Notes under the pieces: model-generated
Seen by the model: the letters and a program-made list of their open reading frames with translations, nothing else
The model's database searches: none
What the model was told of the DNA's origin: nothing
Shown: positions 42,887 through 54,815 of the stretch, piece by piece
How positions within the stretch are numbered: position 1 is the stretch's first letter
How the letters are laid out: every line of letters begins with the position of its first letter
Origin: Bradyrhizobium sp. CCBAU 51765
GTDB taxonomy: Bacteria; Pseudomonadota; Alphaproteobacteria; Rhizobiales; Xanthobacteraceae
Length of the DNA stretch: 64,000 bases
Direction of reading: 5' to 3'
NCBI RefSeq assembly: GCF_015291725.1
Contig: NZ_CP030038.1
Coordinates: 2,965,001-3,029,000 of the forward strand
Position numbers and translations under genes: made by a program

Positions 42887-42922
42887 GCGTGATCCCGCAA
42901 CCAGGAGAGCTAGAGGCGCATC

Positions 42923-43348
42923 ATGGCGAATGACAGTAGCGACTTTGCCCGCTCGATGGCGATCGCCACCTCCGGCCTGCGCGCGCAGGCCGGGCGCATG
43001 AGGGTGATCTCGGAAAACATCGCAAATGCCGACTCGACGGCGCAGACCGCCGGCGGCGATCCCTATCGGCGCAAGGTTCCGACCTTCTCCTCCGCGCTCG
43101 ACCGCACGCTGGACGCGCAGGTCGTCACTCTCGGCAGGATCAAGCCCGACCAGTCCGACTTCCGCGTCAAATACGAGCCGAACAATCCGGCCGCGGATGC
43201 GAGCGGCAACGTCAAATATCCCAACGTGAACTCGGTGGTCGAGATAACGGACATGCGCGATGCGCAGCGGTCCTACGAGGCCAATCTCAACATCATCAGT
43301 GCGACGCGCCGGATGATCCAGCGCACGCTCGACATCCTCAAGAGCTGA
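42923..43348 (+). CDS. flgC: Proximal rod protein FlgC
   Basis: A 141-residue FlgC. The N-terminal MAIATSGLRAQAGRMRVISE and NIANADSTAQ motif and the C-terminal RSYEANLNIISATRRMIQRT motif are typical of rod proteins. A GGAG ribosome site precedes the start. It builds the proximal rod with FlgB and FlgF. Gap to flgB is 36 bases; fliE follows after 16. Confidence 0.95.
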   Translation: MANDSSDFARSMAIATSGLRAQAGRMRVISENIANADSTAQTAGGDPYRRKVPTFSSALDRTLDAQVVTLGRIKPDQSDFRVKYEPNNPAADASGNVKYPNVNSVVEITDMRDAQRSYEANLNIISATRRMIQRTLDILKS

Positions 43349-43364
43349 ACAGGACATCTGAGTC

Positions 43365-43673
43365 ATGGCATCACCGACAATCGCCGCGAACGCCTATGCC
43401 AACCTTGCCCGCGTGCTCGAGAACGGCGGCGCCGGCAAGGGCAGTGAGCCGACCGGGCAATCCTTTGCCTCGCTGCTGAAGGACGCCGTCGGCAGCGTCA
43501 TGGAGTCCGGCCGCAAATCCGATGCGCAGACGGTGGCGATGGCCGCCGGCAAGGCCAACGTGATGGACGTGGTGACGGCGGTCGCGGACACCGACGTCGC
43601 GGTATCCACGCTGGTCTCGGTCCGCGATCGCGTGATCGCGGCGTATGAAGACATCATGAAGATGCCGATCTGA
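43365..43673 (+). CDS. fliE: Hook-basal body adaptor protein FliE
   Basis: A 102-residue FliE, which links the MS-ring and export gate to the rod. The SFASLLKDAVGSVMESGRKSD helix and the terminal LVSVRDRVIAAYEDIMKMPI match the family. Export substrate with no signal peptide. A hairpin lies between it and fliQ. Confidence 0.93.
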   Translation: MASPTIAANAYANLARVLENGGAGKGSEPTGQSFASLLKDAVGSVMESGRKSDAQTVAMAAGKANVMDVVTAVADTDVAVSTLVSVRDRVIAAYEDIMKMPI

Positions 43674-43686
43674 TTTGAAGCGAATG

Positions 43687-43729
43687 GCGAGTGGCGAATG
43701 GCCAGCTCAGGCCACCATTCGCTACTCGC
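43687..43729. repeat. Strong hairpin between fliE and fliQ
   Basis: GCGAGTGGCGAATGG pairs with CCATTCGCTACTCGC with one mismatch around a short loop. No T run follows, so it is not a standard terminator. It may stabilise or process the operon mRNA, or be a palindromic repeat insertion. Confidence 0.6.
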
Positions 43730-43766
43730 TTCTCGCGCCTTCCTCTAACCCCATCGGAACCTCCAA

Positions 43767-44030
43767 ATGACCGGACCCGAGACCCTCGATGTCGCACGCG
43801 ATGCGATCTGGACCATCGTGATCGTGTCCTCCCCGCTGATGGTGGTCGGCCTCGTGGTCGGCGTCATCGTGTCGCTGTTCCAGGCGCTGACGCAGATCCA
43901 GGAGCAGACGCTGATCTACGTGCCGAAGATCCTGGCCATCTTCGCCACGATGCTGCTGGCGCTGCCGTTCATGGCCGACTCGCTCCACGCCCACATGATG
44001 CGTATATCGTCGCGAATCATTGGCGGCTGA
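43767..44030 (+). CDS. fliQ: Flagellar export gate protein FliQ
   Basis: An 87-residue protein with two membrane helices (IVIVSSPLMVVGLVVGVIVS and ILAIFATMLLALPFM). The loop ALTQIQEQTLIYVPKI is the family signature. It packs around FliP and FliR in the type III gate. The gap of 93 bases to fliE is longer than elsewhere in this operon because of the hairpin. fliR follows after 17 bases. Confidence 0.95.
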   Translation: MTGPETLDVARDAIWTIVIVSSPLMVVGLVVGVIVSLFQALTQIQEQTLIYVPKILAIFATMLLALPFMADSLHAHMMRISSRIIGG

Positions 44031-44047
44031 GGCAAGATGCGTGAATT

Positions 44048-44818
44048 ATGCGCATCGACGTCTCGCTGCTGCCGGCACTCGCCGCCTCCTTCATGCTGGC
44101 CTTCGCCCGGGTCGGCGCGATGGTGATGCTGCTGCCAGGGCTGGGTGAGACCAACATCCCGACGCGGATAAAGCTGTCGATCGCGCTGATGCTCACGCTG
44201 ATCATCCTGCCGCTGCATCGAAACGCCTACCAGGTCGACATGGGCTCGCTCGCGCCGCTGCTGGTCCTGATGCTGCATGAGATCGCGATCGGTATCGTAC
44301 TGGGCGCGACAGCGCGCGTGACGCTGTCGGCGCTCCAGGTTGCGGGATCCGTGATCGCGCAGCAGATGGGGCTTGGCTTCGTCACTTCGGTCGATCCGAC
44401 GCAGGGACAGCAGGGCGTGCTGGTCGGCAACTTCCTGACCATTCTCGGCGTGACGCTGCTGTTTGCCACCGACAGCCACCATCTGGTGATCGCCGCGCTG
44501 AACGACAGCTATACGATCTTCTCGCCGGGCGAGACCGTATCGAGCGGCGATGTCGCCTCGCTGGCGACGCGCGCCTTCACCGCCGCGTTCCGCCTGGGCC
44601 TGCAGCTCTCGGGACCGTTCCTGGTGTTCGGCCTCGTCTTCAACATCGGGCTCGGCGTGCTGGCGCGGTTGATGCCGCAGATGCAGGTCTATTTCGTCGG
44701 CGTGCCGTTGTCGATCTTCGCAGGCTTCCTGGTGCTCGCCGTGGTGCTGACCGCGATGATGGGCACTTTTCTCGATTATTTCATCGGTGTCATGCACCAG
44801 ATGATGCCGCTCAAGTGA
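44048..44818 (+). CDS. fliR: Flagellar export gate protein FliR
   Basis: A 256-residue protein with about six membrane segments. The LPGLGETNIPTRIKLSIALM stretch and QQMGLGFVTSVDPTQGQQ match FliR. It is the third component of the FliPQR gate. It ends 12 bases before flhB and is translated in the same operon. Confidence 0.95.
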   Translation: MRIDVSLLPALAASFMLAFARVGAMVMLLPGLGETNIPTRIKLSIALMLTLIILPLHRNAYQVDMGSLAPLLVLMLHEIAIGIVLGATARVTLSALQVAGSVIAQQMGLGFVTSVDPTQGQQGVLVGNFLTILGVTLLFATDSHHLVIAALNDSYTIFSPGETVSSGDVASLATRAFTAAFRLGLQLSGPFLVFGLVFNIGLGVLARLMPQMQVYFVGVPLSIFAGFLVLAVVLTAMMGTFLDYFIGVMHQMMPLK

Positions 44819-44830
44819 CGGGGTCGATCG

Positions 44831-45910
44831 ATGGCGGAAGACAACGATCCCGAAAGTCAAACAGAAGACCCGACGCAAAAGCGCCTCGACGATGCGCTCG
44901 AACGCGGAGACGTCGCCAAGAGCCAGGAGATCAACACCTGGTTCATGATGGCGGGCGGCACGCTCGTGGTCTCGACCTTCTCGGGCTCGGTCGGCAGCGG
45001 GCTGCTGACGCCGATGCGCAACCTGCTCGCCAATTCCTGGATGATCAAGACCGACGGCAAGGCTCTGCTCGCGCTGATGCAGCAGATCGAATTCGTCGTG
45101 CTCGCGGCCGTCGGCGTGCCCCTCCTGATGCTGATGCTGGCGGCGATTGCCGGCAACATGCTCCAGCACCGCCTGGTGTGGTCGGCCGAATCCCTGAAGC
45201 CCAAGTTCAACAAGATTTCGCCCGGCGCCGGCTTCAAGCGCATCTTCGGCAAGCAGGCGGCCGCTAATTTTCTCAAAGGCATCGGCAAGCTGGTCTTGCT
45301 CGGCGCGATCATGACCATGATCCTGTGGCCGGAGCGGCACCGCATGGAGGCGATGGTCCGGCTCGATCCGGCCGGCATGCTCGGCGCGACAACCAGCATG
45401 ACCATTCATCTGCTCGGAGCGGTGGTCGCGGCCCTCGCGATCGTCGCCATCGCCGATTACTTCTTCCAGTACCGAAGCTGGTTCCAGCGACAGAAGATGT
45501 CGCTTCAGGAGATCAAGGAAGAATTCAAGCAATCCGAAGGTGACCCGCACATCAAGGGCAAGATCAGGCAGTTGCGGCAGCAGCGCGCCAAGAAGCGCAT
45601 GATGGCGGCGGTTCCCAAGGCCTCGGTGATCATCACCAACCCGACCCACTATTCGGTGGCGCTCTCCTACGAGCGGGGCATGTCGGCGCCGATCTGCGTC
45701 GCCAAGGGCGTCGACAACCTCGCCTTCAAGATCCGGGAGATCGCGCGCGAGCACGACATCCCGATCGTGGAGAACGTCCCGCTGGCCCGGGCGCTCTACG
45801 CCACCGTCGACATCGACCAGGAAATCCCGACCGAGCACTATCATGCGGTGGCCGAGGTCATCGGCTACGTCATGCGGCTGAAGCGCGGATTCGGCGCCGG
45901 GCGGGGATAA
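44831..45910 (+). CDS. flhB: Flagellar export switch protein FlhB
   Basis: A 359-residue FlhB. An acidic N-terminus (DNDPESQTEDPTQKRLDDAL) leads into four membrane segments; the cytoplasmic C-terminal domain has the autocleavage site in VIITNPTHYSVAL (cut between Asn and Pro). Cleavage changes export specificity from rod/hook to filament substrates. Last gene of the flgB operon; cckA begins 154 bases later. A GGATCGATG-like sequence precedes the start. Confidence 0.96.
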   Translation: MAEDNDPESQTEDPTQKRLDDALERGDVAKSQEINTWFMMAGGTLVVSTFSGSVGSGLLTPMRNLLANSWMIKTDGKALLALMQQIEFVVLAAVGVPLLMLMLAAIAGNMLQHRLVWSAESLKPKFNKISPGAGFKRIFGKQAAANFLKGIGKLVLLGAIMTMILWPERHRMEAMVRLDPAGMLGATTSMTIHLLGAVVAALAIVAIADYFFQYRSWFQRQKMSLQEIKEEFKQSEGDPHIKGKIRQLRQQRAKKRMMAAVPKASVIITNPTHYSVALSYERGMSAPICVAKGVDNLAFKIREIAREHDIPIVENVPLARALYATVDIDQEIPTEHYHAVAEVIGYVMRLKRGFGAGRG

Positions 45911-46064
45911 AATACCCGAAAAATACCGGAAATGGCCGTAATCTGGGAATCAGCGTACCTTTCGCCGCTGCTGCCCTTGCACCTTTGGGTCCGATTCAGG
46001 CAGGGAGGACCCCACGCGCCCCGTAACGCGTTGATTCTCTGCCGACAGGCTGCGCCAGCTCGAT

Positions 46065-48644
<2,580 letters not shown>

Positions 48645-48702
48645 GGGCAAGAGGCACTACGCCGTTCCCGCATTCTCCGTCGTTGCGCTCGACTGCTTCA
48701 CG

Positions 48703-48826
48703 CCGTCATTGCGAGGAGCCCGCGAGAAAATTGCGAAGCAATTTTGCGCTGGCGAAGAAGCAATCCAGGCTGCCTTCGCGGAAAGATCCTGGATTGCTTC
48801 GTCGCAAGGGCTCCTCGCAATGACGG
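48703..48826. repeat. Interspersed palindromic repeat, GTCATTGCGAG family, copy 3
   Basis: CCGTCATTGCGAGGAGCCC at the left and GGGCTCCTCGCAATGACGG at the right are inverted copies; the AAGCAATCCAGGCTGCC and CCTGGATTGCTTCG core is between. This is the longest copy. The rest of 48645-49061 is non-coding; CTTAAG at 49020 could be part of a promoter for the next gene. Confidence 0.88.
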
Positions 48827-49061
48827 TGGATAGAGCTGCGCCTCCAACGACGAGGAAAAAGCGGAATTCCGGTCGTATAGCCACCGGTAATGTGAGACCA
48901 TGGTTCCCCGCGCACCCCGGCCAAGCCCCCGCCAAATATGGGTTTTTGCCACATCCCCGCGACTGAGGGCCGCAGTCACAAGTTCCGAAACCGGCTTCAC
49001 TTTTCGGGAAGTCTGCCCATCTTAAGCGCACGTCCCCATGCCGGGGATTTGGGAAACGCAC

Positions 49062-50051
49062 ATGACTTTCTCGCTACGCTCCCGCAGTCTCTTCAAGGCT
49101 ATCGCCGTCGTGCTGGCGCTTGCGCTGCCGACTGCACTCGCGATCTCGTCCGCCGACGCGCGCGCCGGCGGCGGCATGTCGTCGGGTTCGCGCGGTTCGC
49201 GCTCCTATTCGGCCCCGCCGTCGACCACGACCGCGCCGGGCTCGACCTCGCAATTCAACCGCACCTACACCCAGCCGGGCGCAGGCATGAATTCGGCTGC
49301 CTCCGCGCCTGCGCGCGGCGGCATGTTCGGCCGGGCTGGCGGCTTCATGGGCGGCCTTGCGGCCGGCTTCCTCGGCGCTGGCCTGCTCGGCATGCTGTTC
49401 GGCGGCGGCCTGTTCGGGGGGCTCGGCGGCCTGTCCTCGATCCTCGGCCTGATCATCCAGATCGCGCTCGTTGTGCTGGTGGTGCGGCTGGCCATGTCGT
49501 GGTGGCAGCGCCGTCACGCCCCGCGGGCGGCTTATGCAAATGCTGATGCAGGCGCAGCGCCTGGACCGCAGACGAGCCATCGCAGCGGTCTCGGTGGCGG
49601 GCTCGCCGGTGGTCTTGGCGGCTTCGGCTTCGGTGCCAACAACGCGCCGCTCGAGATCAAGCCGGACGACTATGAGGCGTTCGAGCGCCTGCTCGGCGAC
49701 GTTCAGGCCGCCTGGTCGAACGAGGACGTGGCCAAGCTGCACACGCTCGCGACCCCGGAAATGGTCTCCTATTTCGAGCAGGACCTCGCCCAGAACCGTA
49801 CGCGCAACGTCGTCAACAAGGTCACGGATGTGAAGCTGCTGCAGGGCGACCTCGCGGAAGCCTGGCGGGAAGGCGAGACCGAGTACGCCACGGTGGCGCT
49901 GCGCTTCGCGCTCACCGACAAGACGGTCGACCGCAACACCGGCGCCATCGTTGCCGGCAGCGAGCAGCCGGGCGAGGCGACCGAGATCTGGACGTTTGCC
50001 CGCAGGCCGGGCAGCGGCTGGGAATTGTCGGCGATCCAGCAGACCAACTGA
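49062..50051 (+). CDS. Tim44-domain membrane protein
   Basis: A 329-residue protein starting at MTFSLRSRSLF. A signal-like N-terminus (VVLALALPTALAISSADARA) is followed by a Ser/Gly-rich stretch, glycine-rich hydrophobic region (GLIIQIALVVLVVRLAMSWW) and a C-terminal Tim44-like domain (DYEAFERLLGDVQAAWSNED ... TEIWTFARRPGSGWEL). Bacterial Tim44-like proteins are poorly characterised; some act in envelope biogenesis. Transcribed alone with a terminator downstream. Confidence 0.85.
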   Translation: MTFSLRSRSLFKAIAVVLALALPTALAISSADARAGGGMSSGSRGSRSYSAPPSTTTAPGSTSQFNRTYTQPGAGMNSAASAPARGGMFGRAGGFMGGLAAGFLGAGLLGMLFGGGLFGGLGGLSSILGLIIQIALVVLVVRLAMSWWQRRHAPRAAYANADAGAAPGPQTSHRSGLGGGLAGGLGGFGFGANNAPLEIKPDDYEAFERLLGDVQAAWSNEDVAKLHTLATPEMVSYFEQDLAQNRTRNVVNKVTDVKLLQGDLAEAWREGETEYATVALRFALTDKTVDRNTGAIVAGSEQPGEATEIWTFARRPGSGWELSAIQQTN

Positions 50052-50072
50052 TCGCTCACGGATTGACGAAGA

Positions 50073-50104
50073 GGGCGTCGTGCTCAGGCACGGCGCCCTT
50101 TTTG
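50073..50104 (+). terminator. Terminator of the Tim44-domain gene
   Basis: GGGCGTCGTGC-TCAG-GCACGGCGCCC followed by TTTTTG; the stem has one mismatch. Confidence 0.75.
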
Positions 50105-50127
50105 TTGAGGCCACCGCTCCTTCCCGG

Positions 50128-50215
50128 CGTCATTGCGAGGAGCACTTGCGACGAAGCAATCCGGAGCGCTTCCGTTGAGGGATTCTGGATTGCTTTGCTT
50201 GCGCTCGCAATGACG
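50128..50215. repeat. Interspersed palindromic repeat, GTCATTGCGAG family, copy 4
   Basis: CGTCATTGCGAG at the left and CGCTCGCAATGACG at the right, with ACGAAGCAATCCGGAG and TCTGGATTGCTTTG inside. Confidence 0.85.
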
Positions 50216-50299
50216 TGTGTGGGCGATGTTCCGCCCCACGACGACGGAACTTGCATCGCATGCTAGGCTTGTCCCGCGCGCGCTTCAAAGGACTGTCCC

Positions 50300-51007
50300 A
50301 TGAAATACGAGCTCTATTACTGGCCCGAGATTCAGGGCCGCGGCGAATATGTGCGGCTGGCGCTGGAGGAGGCGGGGGCCGCTTACGTCGATGTCGCGCG
50401 CGGTCCGCGCGGGACTGCTGCGATGATGAAGATGATGGATGCGCATACGGGCACGCCGCCCTTTGCTCCGCCATTCCTGAAAGCAGGCAAGCTCGTCATC
50501 GGCCAGACCGCCAACATCCTGCTCTATCTCGGCGCCCGCCATGGGCTTGCGCCGAAGACGGAAGCCGGCAGGCTCTGGTTGCACCAGCTTCAGCTCACGA
50601 TCACGGACTTCGTCGTCGAGATCCACGACACCCATCATCCGCTCGGACCCTCGCTCTATTATGAGGACCAGAAGGCACCGGCGAAAAGGCGTACGGCGGA
50701 CTTCTGGGAAGAGCGCGTGCCGAAATATCTCGGCTATTTCGAGCGGCTTCTCGACGGGAGCGGCGGCACCCATGTCACCGGTCGCCGCCTGACCTACGTC
50801 GATCTATCGCTATTCCAGATCGTCGACGGGCTGCGTTATGCCTTCCCCAGGCGCATGAAGGCGTTCGAGAAGGATGTCCCGGGCCTTGTCGGCCTGCACG
50901 ACCGCATCGCCGCGCGGCCGAACATCAAGGCCTATCTCGAAAGCGAGCGCCGCATTCCCTTCAACGAGCAGGGCATCTTCCGCCGCTATCGCGAGCTCGA
51001 CGGTTAG
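50300..51007 (+). CDS. Glutathione S-transferase family protein
   Basis: A 235-residue protein with the GST order: an N-terminal thioredoxin-like domain (MKYELYYWPEIQGRGEYVRL; TPPFAPPFL with the cis-Pro region; GQTANILLYLGARHG) and a helical C-terminal domain (LTYVDLSLFQIVDGLRYAFP). It would conjugate or reduce electrophiles with glutathione; the substrate is unknown. Convergent with the methyltransferase-like gene. The start follows GGACTGTCCC without a strong ribosome site. Confidence 0.88.
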   Translation: MKYELYYWPEIQGRGEYVRLALEEAGAAYVDVARGPRGTAAMMKMMDAHTGTPPFAPPFLKAGKLVIGQTANILLYLGARHGLAPKTEAGRLWLHQLQLTITDFVVEIHDTHHPLGPSLYYEDQKAPAKRRTADFWEERVPKYLGYFERLLDGSGGTHVTGRRLTYVDLSLFQIVDGLRYAFPRRMKAFEKDVPGLVGLHDRIAARPNIKAYLESERRIPFNEQGIFRRYRELDG

Positions 51008-51034
51008 CGGTTCGGCGGGGACAATGATCAGTCC

Positions 51035-51709
51035 TCACCAGACGCCGGGGATGAGGCGATAGCGCACCCGCGCCGCATAGTCGGTGTAGCCCGGCAGGCC
51101 CTCGCGCAACGTGCGCTCCTCGATAGGGATGCGGACCGCGAACAAGGCGATGAAGAGCGGCAGCATCGCAAGTCCCCACCACGATCCCAGCAGCAGCGGC
51201 AGGCCGGCGAAGAACAGCACCATGCCGCTGTACATGGGGTGGCGGACATGGGCGTAGGGACCGGTCGAGATCACGTGCTGCGCACGCTCGGTCTGCAGCT
51301 TCACCACGGGCGCGACGAACGAGTTCTCGCGGAACGCCCACATGGTGAACAGTGTCGAGGCCAGGAACAGCGCGAGGCCGAGCGCCTGCAACGCAGTCGG
51401 CATGTCGGAGGATTGAAAGCGCCGCTCGAGCCCCATCACGACCAGCCAGGCCAGCATCACGAAGACGAAGACCGTCATGAACATCTTGTCGGCGGCGGGC
51501 TGATCCTTTTGCAGCACCGGCCGCAGACGTTCGGCCAGCAGCGCCGGATCGATCCGGTAGAGCCACCAGCCGCAGAGCGGGCCGAGGAGCGCGGAGGTGG
51601 CGAGGAACGTCCAGGCCGACGGCCACTGCAGTGTTCCGGCGCATGCGAACAGCACCGCGCCCATGGCGACGACGAGGACCGTGTTCTGCAACAGCAGCCG
51701 TGCGATCAT
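51035..51709 (-). CDS. Isoprenylcysteine carboxyl methyltransferase-family membrane protein
   Basis: A 224-residue integral membrane protein with about five hydrophobic segments. The C-terminal HVRHPMYSGMVLFFAG and RIPIEERTLRE are the SAM-binding signature of the ICMT/PEMT fold. Bacterial members methylate lipids, quinones or unknown substrates, and isoprenylcysteine itself is unlikely. Convergent with the GST gene. Stops 27 bases after the GST stop. Confidence 0.85.
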   Translation of the reverse strand: MIARLLLQNTVLVVAMGAVLFACAGTLQWPSAWTFLATSALLGPLCGWWLYRIDPALLAERLRPVLQKDQPAADKMFMTVFVFVMLAWLVVMGLERRFQSSDMPTALQALGLALFLASTLFTMWAFRENSFVAPVVKLQTERAQHVISTGPYAHVRHPMYSGMVLFFAGLPLLLGSWWGLAMLPLFIALFAVRIPIEERTLREGLPGYTDYAARVRYRLIPGVW

Positions 51710-51778
51710 GCGCAGGTCCCCGGTGAGCGGCGCACGATATTGATGCAGCTATATCCGGCAAAGATGCGGCCGGACGCG

Positions 51779-51811
51779 CGAGAGGCCCGATCGACCGGAT
51801 CGGGCGTCTCA
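51779..51811. terminator. Stem-loop upstream of the methyltransferase-like gene
   Basis: GAGGCCCGATC-GACCG-GATCGGGCGTCTC is a strong hairpin between two minus-strand genes, just after the small 57-residue gene. It probably terminates that gene. Confidence 0.55.
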
Positions 51812-51827
51812 GCCGTGGCAAACCTGC

Positions 51828-52001
51828 TCAGGCGAGCTGATCGATCCGCGTGCCCTGACCCGGCGGCAGGGGCGCGGGCGGTTGCGGCTTGAAGGTCGGA
51901 TCCTCGTCCTTGACCTTGGTCTGGTCGTCCTGCTGCTTGGTCGTGTCGTAGTTAGGAACCACGATCGCGATCGGTGGGGGCGCCACGGTGGAAACCTTCA
52001 T
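51828..52001 (-). CDS. Small hypothetical protein, 57 aa
   Basis: A 57-residue frame starting MKVSTVAPPPIAIVVPNYD and ending TRIDQLA. The ATG has GAGGA seven bases upstream and a terminator-like hairpin follows the stop, which supports a real gene. The composition is Pro-, Lys- and Asp-rich with no hydrophobic segment (KQQDDQTKVKDEDPTFKPQ in the middle), so it is probably disordered. I do not recognise a family. Confidence 0.6.
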   Translation of the reverse strand: MKVSTVAPPPIAIVVPNYDTTKQQDDQTKVKDEDPTFKPQPPAPLPPGQGTRIDQLA

Positions 52002-52140
52002 CCACAAATCCTCACATCTGGAAACAATTCAGTCTGCCCTGCGAGGCGCGAAATTTCCTTCAAGGCAATCGCTAAAATGCGAGGGAATTGGTGCGGGGAA
52101 TGCCGTGTATGCGTGGCGCGACGCGGCTCACCACGTACTC

Positions 52141-52229
52141 CGTCATTGCGAGCGTAGCGAAGCAATCCAGAAATCTCTCCGCGGAGACAGTCTGGATTGC
52201 TTCCTCGCAAGGGCTCCTCGCAATGACGG
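52141..52229. repeat. Interspersed palindromic repeat, GTCATTGCGAG family, copy 5
   Basis: CGTCATTGCGAGCGTAGCG at the left and GGGCTCCTCGCAATGACG at the right, with AAGCAATCCAG and TCTGGATTGCTTCC inside. It lies in the 52002-52304 non-coding stretch; the rest shows nothing. Confidence 0.87.
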
Positions 52230-52304
52230 GGAGAGGCCTCGTCGTCTCGGTTTGCACCGCGCGGATCAGATACATATCCGCAGCGAAACGGAAGGAACTC
52301 CGCC

Positions 52305-52778
52305 CTATTCGTCCTTGCCGCGGGTGATCGCGATGGAAGCCTCCGTCTTGGAGCGCGTGCATTCCATGTTGAGCCGGCGATAGCGCATGCTGACCTTGTC
52401 GCCGCGGAGCAGGCCCATCCGCTTCAGGCAGCGTGTCGCGCCCGTCGTCGTGTCGTCCTTCGTCACGGTGAAGACGATCGCGGCCATCGATCCCACCAGC
52501 GCATAGAACTCCGGCTTGGGCTTGCGATCGCCTTTGGCATAGAGCTCGATCGAGTACTTGTCGCCGCGGCAGGCGACGGACAGTTCCTTGGCCGCCGGGT
52601 GCGTCATGTAGACGACGTTGGCCGCCCGGAAATTCACCTTCAGGCGATCGACCTGGTTTGCAAGCTCCTTGGCGCTGTCGTCGCAGCGGTCGGCGCGCGC
52701 GGGTGAAGCGAGGGCCACAAGGCCGGCAATGGCGGCGGCGACCAGAATCGCGCCGCGGACGTTCAGTTTCAATGTCAT
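52305..52778 (-). CDS. Secreted hypothetical protein
   Basis: A 157-residue protein starting at [11 protein letters not shown] with a clear Sec signal ([18 protein letters not shown], cut before DRCDDS). The mature part has three to four cysteines ([35 protein letters not shown]), probably two disulfides. The extended frame upstream to 52925 overlaps the divergent fumarase promoter and is not signal-like. No family recognised. Divergent from fumarase. Confidence 0.75.
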   Translation of the reverse strand: MTLKLNVRGAILVAAAIAGLVALASPARADRCDDSAKELANQVDRLKVNFRAANVVYMTHPAAKELSVACRGDKYSIELYAKGDRKPKPEFYALVGSMAAIVFTVTKDDTTTGATRCLKRMGLLRGDKVSMRYRRLNMECTRSKTEASIAITRGKDE

Positions 52779-52989
52779 GATGAAAAGCCCCTTAGGGCGC
52801 GCATTCAAGCGTCGGCGGACGCGAAGCGCAAGGGCGGGCAGAGGCATTTCCACGAGCTGTGCCAATGCCTTCCCCAGCTCGGACTGCCTCTCCCATGCGC
52901 ACCGCTCCCTTTCTTTTCTGGTCAAAATGCGCTTAGAACCTTTCTATGCCTGGAGGCCCGCGAGGCCCCGAAACCCCGAGATCCGCCCC

Positions 52990-54645
52990 ATGAACGCTCC
53001 CACCGCCTTTCCCGATCAGTCCAAGCCCGTTCCGCCCTACAAGCACACCCCGCTGTTCCCGCTGGGCAAGGACGAGACGCCCTACAAGAAGATTTCGTCC
53101 GAGGGCGTCAGGGTCGAGAAGGTCCTCGGCAAGGACATGCTGGTGGTGTCGCGCGAGGCGTTGCGGGCGCTGTCGGAGGCGGCTTTTGGCGACATCAACC
53201 ATTACCTGCGGCCCGGTCATCTGAAGCAGCTCCGCGCGATCCTGGAGGACGGCGAGGCGAGCCCGAACGACAAGTTCGTGGCGCTCGACTTCCTGAAGAA
53301 CGCCAACATCGCCGCCGGCGGCGTGCTGCCGATGTGCCAGGACACCGGCACCGCGATCATCATGGGCAAGAAGGGCTGCAACGTCATCACCGACGGCGAT
53401 GACGAGGCCGCGCTGTCGGAAGGCGCGCGCGACGCTTACCTGCGCCGCAATCTGCGCTACTCACAGGTCGCGCCGCTCTCGATGTACGAGGAGAAGAACA
53501 CCGCCAACAACATGCCGGCGCAGTGCGAGATCTACGCCGAAGGCGACGACGCCTACAAGTTCATGTTCATGGCGAAGGGCGGCGGCTCCGCCAACAAGAG
53601 TTTTCTGTTTCAGGCGACGCCCTCGGTGCTGACCAAGGACCGGCTGCTCGCTTTCCTCAGGGAGAAGATCCTCACGCTCGGCACCGCGGCGTGCCCGCCC
53701 TATCACCTCGCCATCGTGATCGGCGGCACCTCGGCCGAGCTCTGCATGAAGACGGTGAAGCTCGCCTCGGCGCGCTATCTCGATGCGCTGCCGACGCACG
53801 GCTCGCCCGACGGCAACGCCTTCCGCGACGTCGAGATGGAGAAGGAAATCCACAAGATGACGCAAAGCCTCGGCGTCGGCGCACAGTTCGGCGGCAAATA
53901 TTTCTGCCACGACGTGCGCGTGATCCGCATGCCGCGGCATGGCGCCTCGCTTCCCATCGGGCTTGGCGTGTCCTGCTCGGCCGACCGCCAGGTGCTCGGC
54001 AAGATCACCAGGGACGGCGTCTATCTCGAGGAGCTCGAGCACAACCCGGCGCAATATCTGCCACAGGTTGAAGAGTCGCTCGGCGGCGAGGTCGTCAAGA
54101 TCGACCTCAACCAGCCGATGAAGGACATTCTGGCGACATTCTCGAAATATCCGATCAAGACCCGCGTCTCGATGACCGGCACCATGATCGTCGCGCGCGA
54201 TAGCGCCCATGCCAAGCTGCGCGAGCGGCTGGAGAAGGGCGAGCCGCTGCCGGACTACTTCAAGAACCATCCGGTGTACTACGCCGGCCCCGCCAAGACG
54301 CCCGAAGGCTACGCCTCTGGCGCGTTCGGGCCGACCACGGCAGGCCGCATGGACTCCTTCGTCGACCAGTTCCAGGCCGCCGGCGGCTCGATGGTGATGG
54401 TGGCCAAGGGCAACCGCGCCCCTAGCGTGCGCGAGGCCTGCAAGAAGTACGGCGGCTTCTATCTCGGCTCAATCGGCGGCGCCGCCGCGAACCTCGCCGA
54501 GCACTGCATCAAGAAGGTCGAGGTGCTGGAATATCCCGAGCTCGGCATGGAAGCGATCTGGCGCATCGAGGTCGTCGACTTCCCCGCCTTCATCATCATC
54601 GACGACAAGGGCAACGACTTCTTCAAGGAGTTGAACCTGGGCTAG
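52990..54645 (+). CDS. fumA: Fumarate hydratase class I (iron-sulfur)
   Basis: A 551-residue class I fumarase, converting fumarate to malate in the TCA cycle with an oxygen-sensitive 4Fe-4S cluster. Signatures are [19 protein letters not shown] with a cluster Cys, the long [20 protein letters not shown] segment and the C-terminal [19 protein letters not shown] and [19 protein letters not shown]. Length is normal. Start chosen at [10 protein letters not shown]; the longer frame upstream covers the divergent promoter. Transcribed alone; a repeat follows. Confidence 0.95.
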   Translation: MNAPTAFPDQSKPVPPYKHTPLFPLGKDETPYKKISSEGVRVEKVLGKDMLVVSREALRALSEAAFGDINHYLRPGHLKQLRAILEDGEASPNDKFVALDFLKNANIAAGGVLPMCQDTGTAIIMGKKGCNVITDGDDEAALSEGARDAYLRRNLRYSQVAPLSMYEEKNTANNMPAQCEIYAEGDDAYKFMFMAKGGGSANKSFLFQATPSVLTKDRLLAFLREKILTLGTAACPPYHLAIVIGGTSAELCMKTVKLASARYLDALPTHGSPDGNAFRDVEMEKEIHKMTQSLGVGAQFGGKYFCHDVRVIRMPRHGASLPIGLGVSCSADRQVLGKITRDGVYLEELEHNPAQYLPQVEESLGGEVVKIDLNQPMKDILATFSKYPIKTRVSMTGTMIVARDSAHAKLRERLEKGEPLPDYFKNHPVYYAGPAKTPEGYASGAFGPTTAGRMDSFVDQFQAAGGSMVMVAKGNRAPSVREACKKYGGFYLGSIGGAAANLAEHCIKKVEVLEYPELGMEAIWRIEVVDFPAFIIIDDKGNDFFKELNLG

Positions 54646-54698
54646 CCTTACGTACCGCGCATGCGCGCAGTGATGTCACACGTGTCTTTGCAGGAGAC

Positions 54699-54796
54699 CG
54701 TCGTGCCCGGGCTTGTCCCGGGCATCCACGTTCTTCGTGCCGCGAGGAAGGCGGTGGATGGCCGCGACAAGCCAAGGTCAAGCCCGGTCATGACGA
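54699..54796. repeat. Interspersed palindromic repeat, CCCGGGCTTGTCCCGGGCATCC type
   Basis: GTCGTGCCCGGGCTTGTCCC and CATCCACG at the left are mirrored by GTGGATG and CAAGCCCGGTCATGACGA at the right. Distinct from the GTCATTGCGAG family. Confidence 0.7.
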
Positions 54797-54815
54797 TGCG
54801 GAAGCTTCCGCGGCC

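Noticed and set aside
43916..45844. Minus-strand frame opposite fliR and flhB
   Set aside because: Shadow of two well recognised export genes; translation is His/Asp/Arg-rich without domain pattern.
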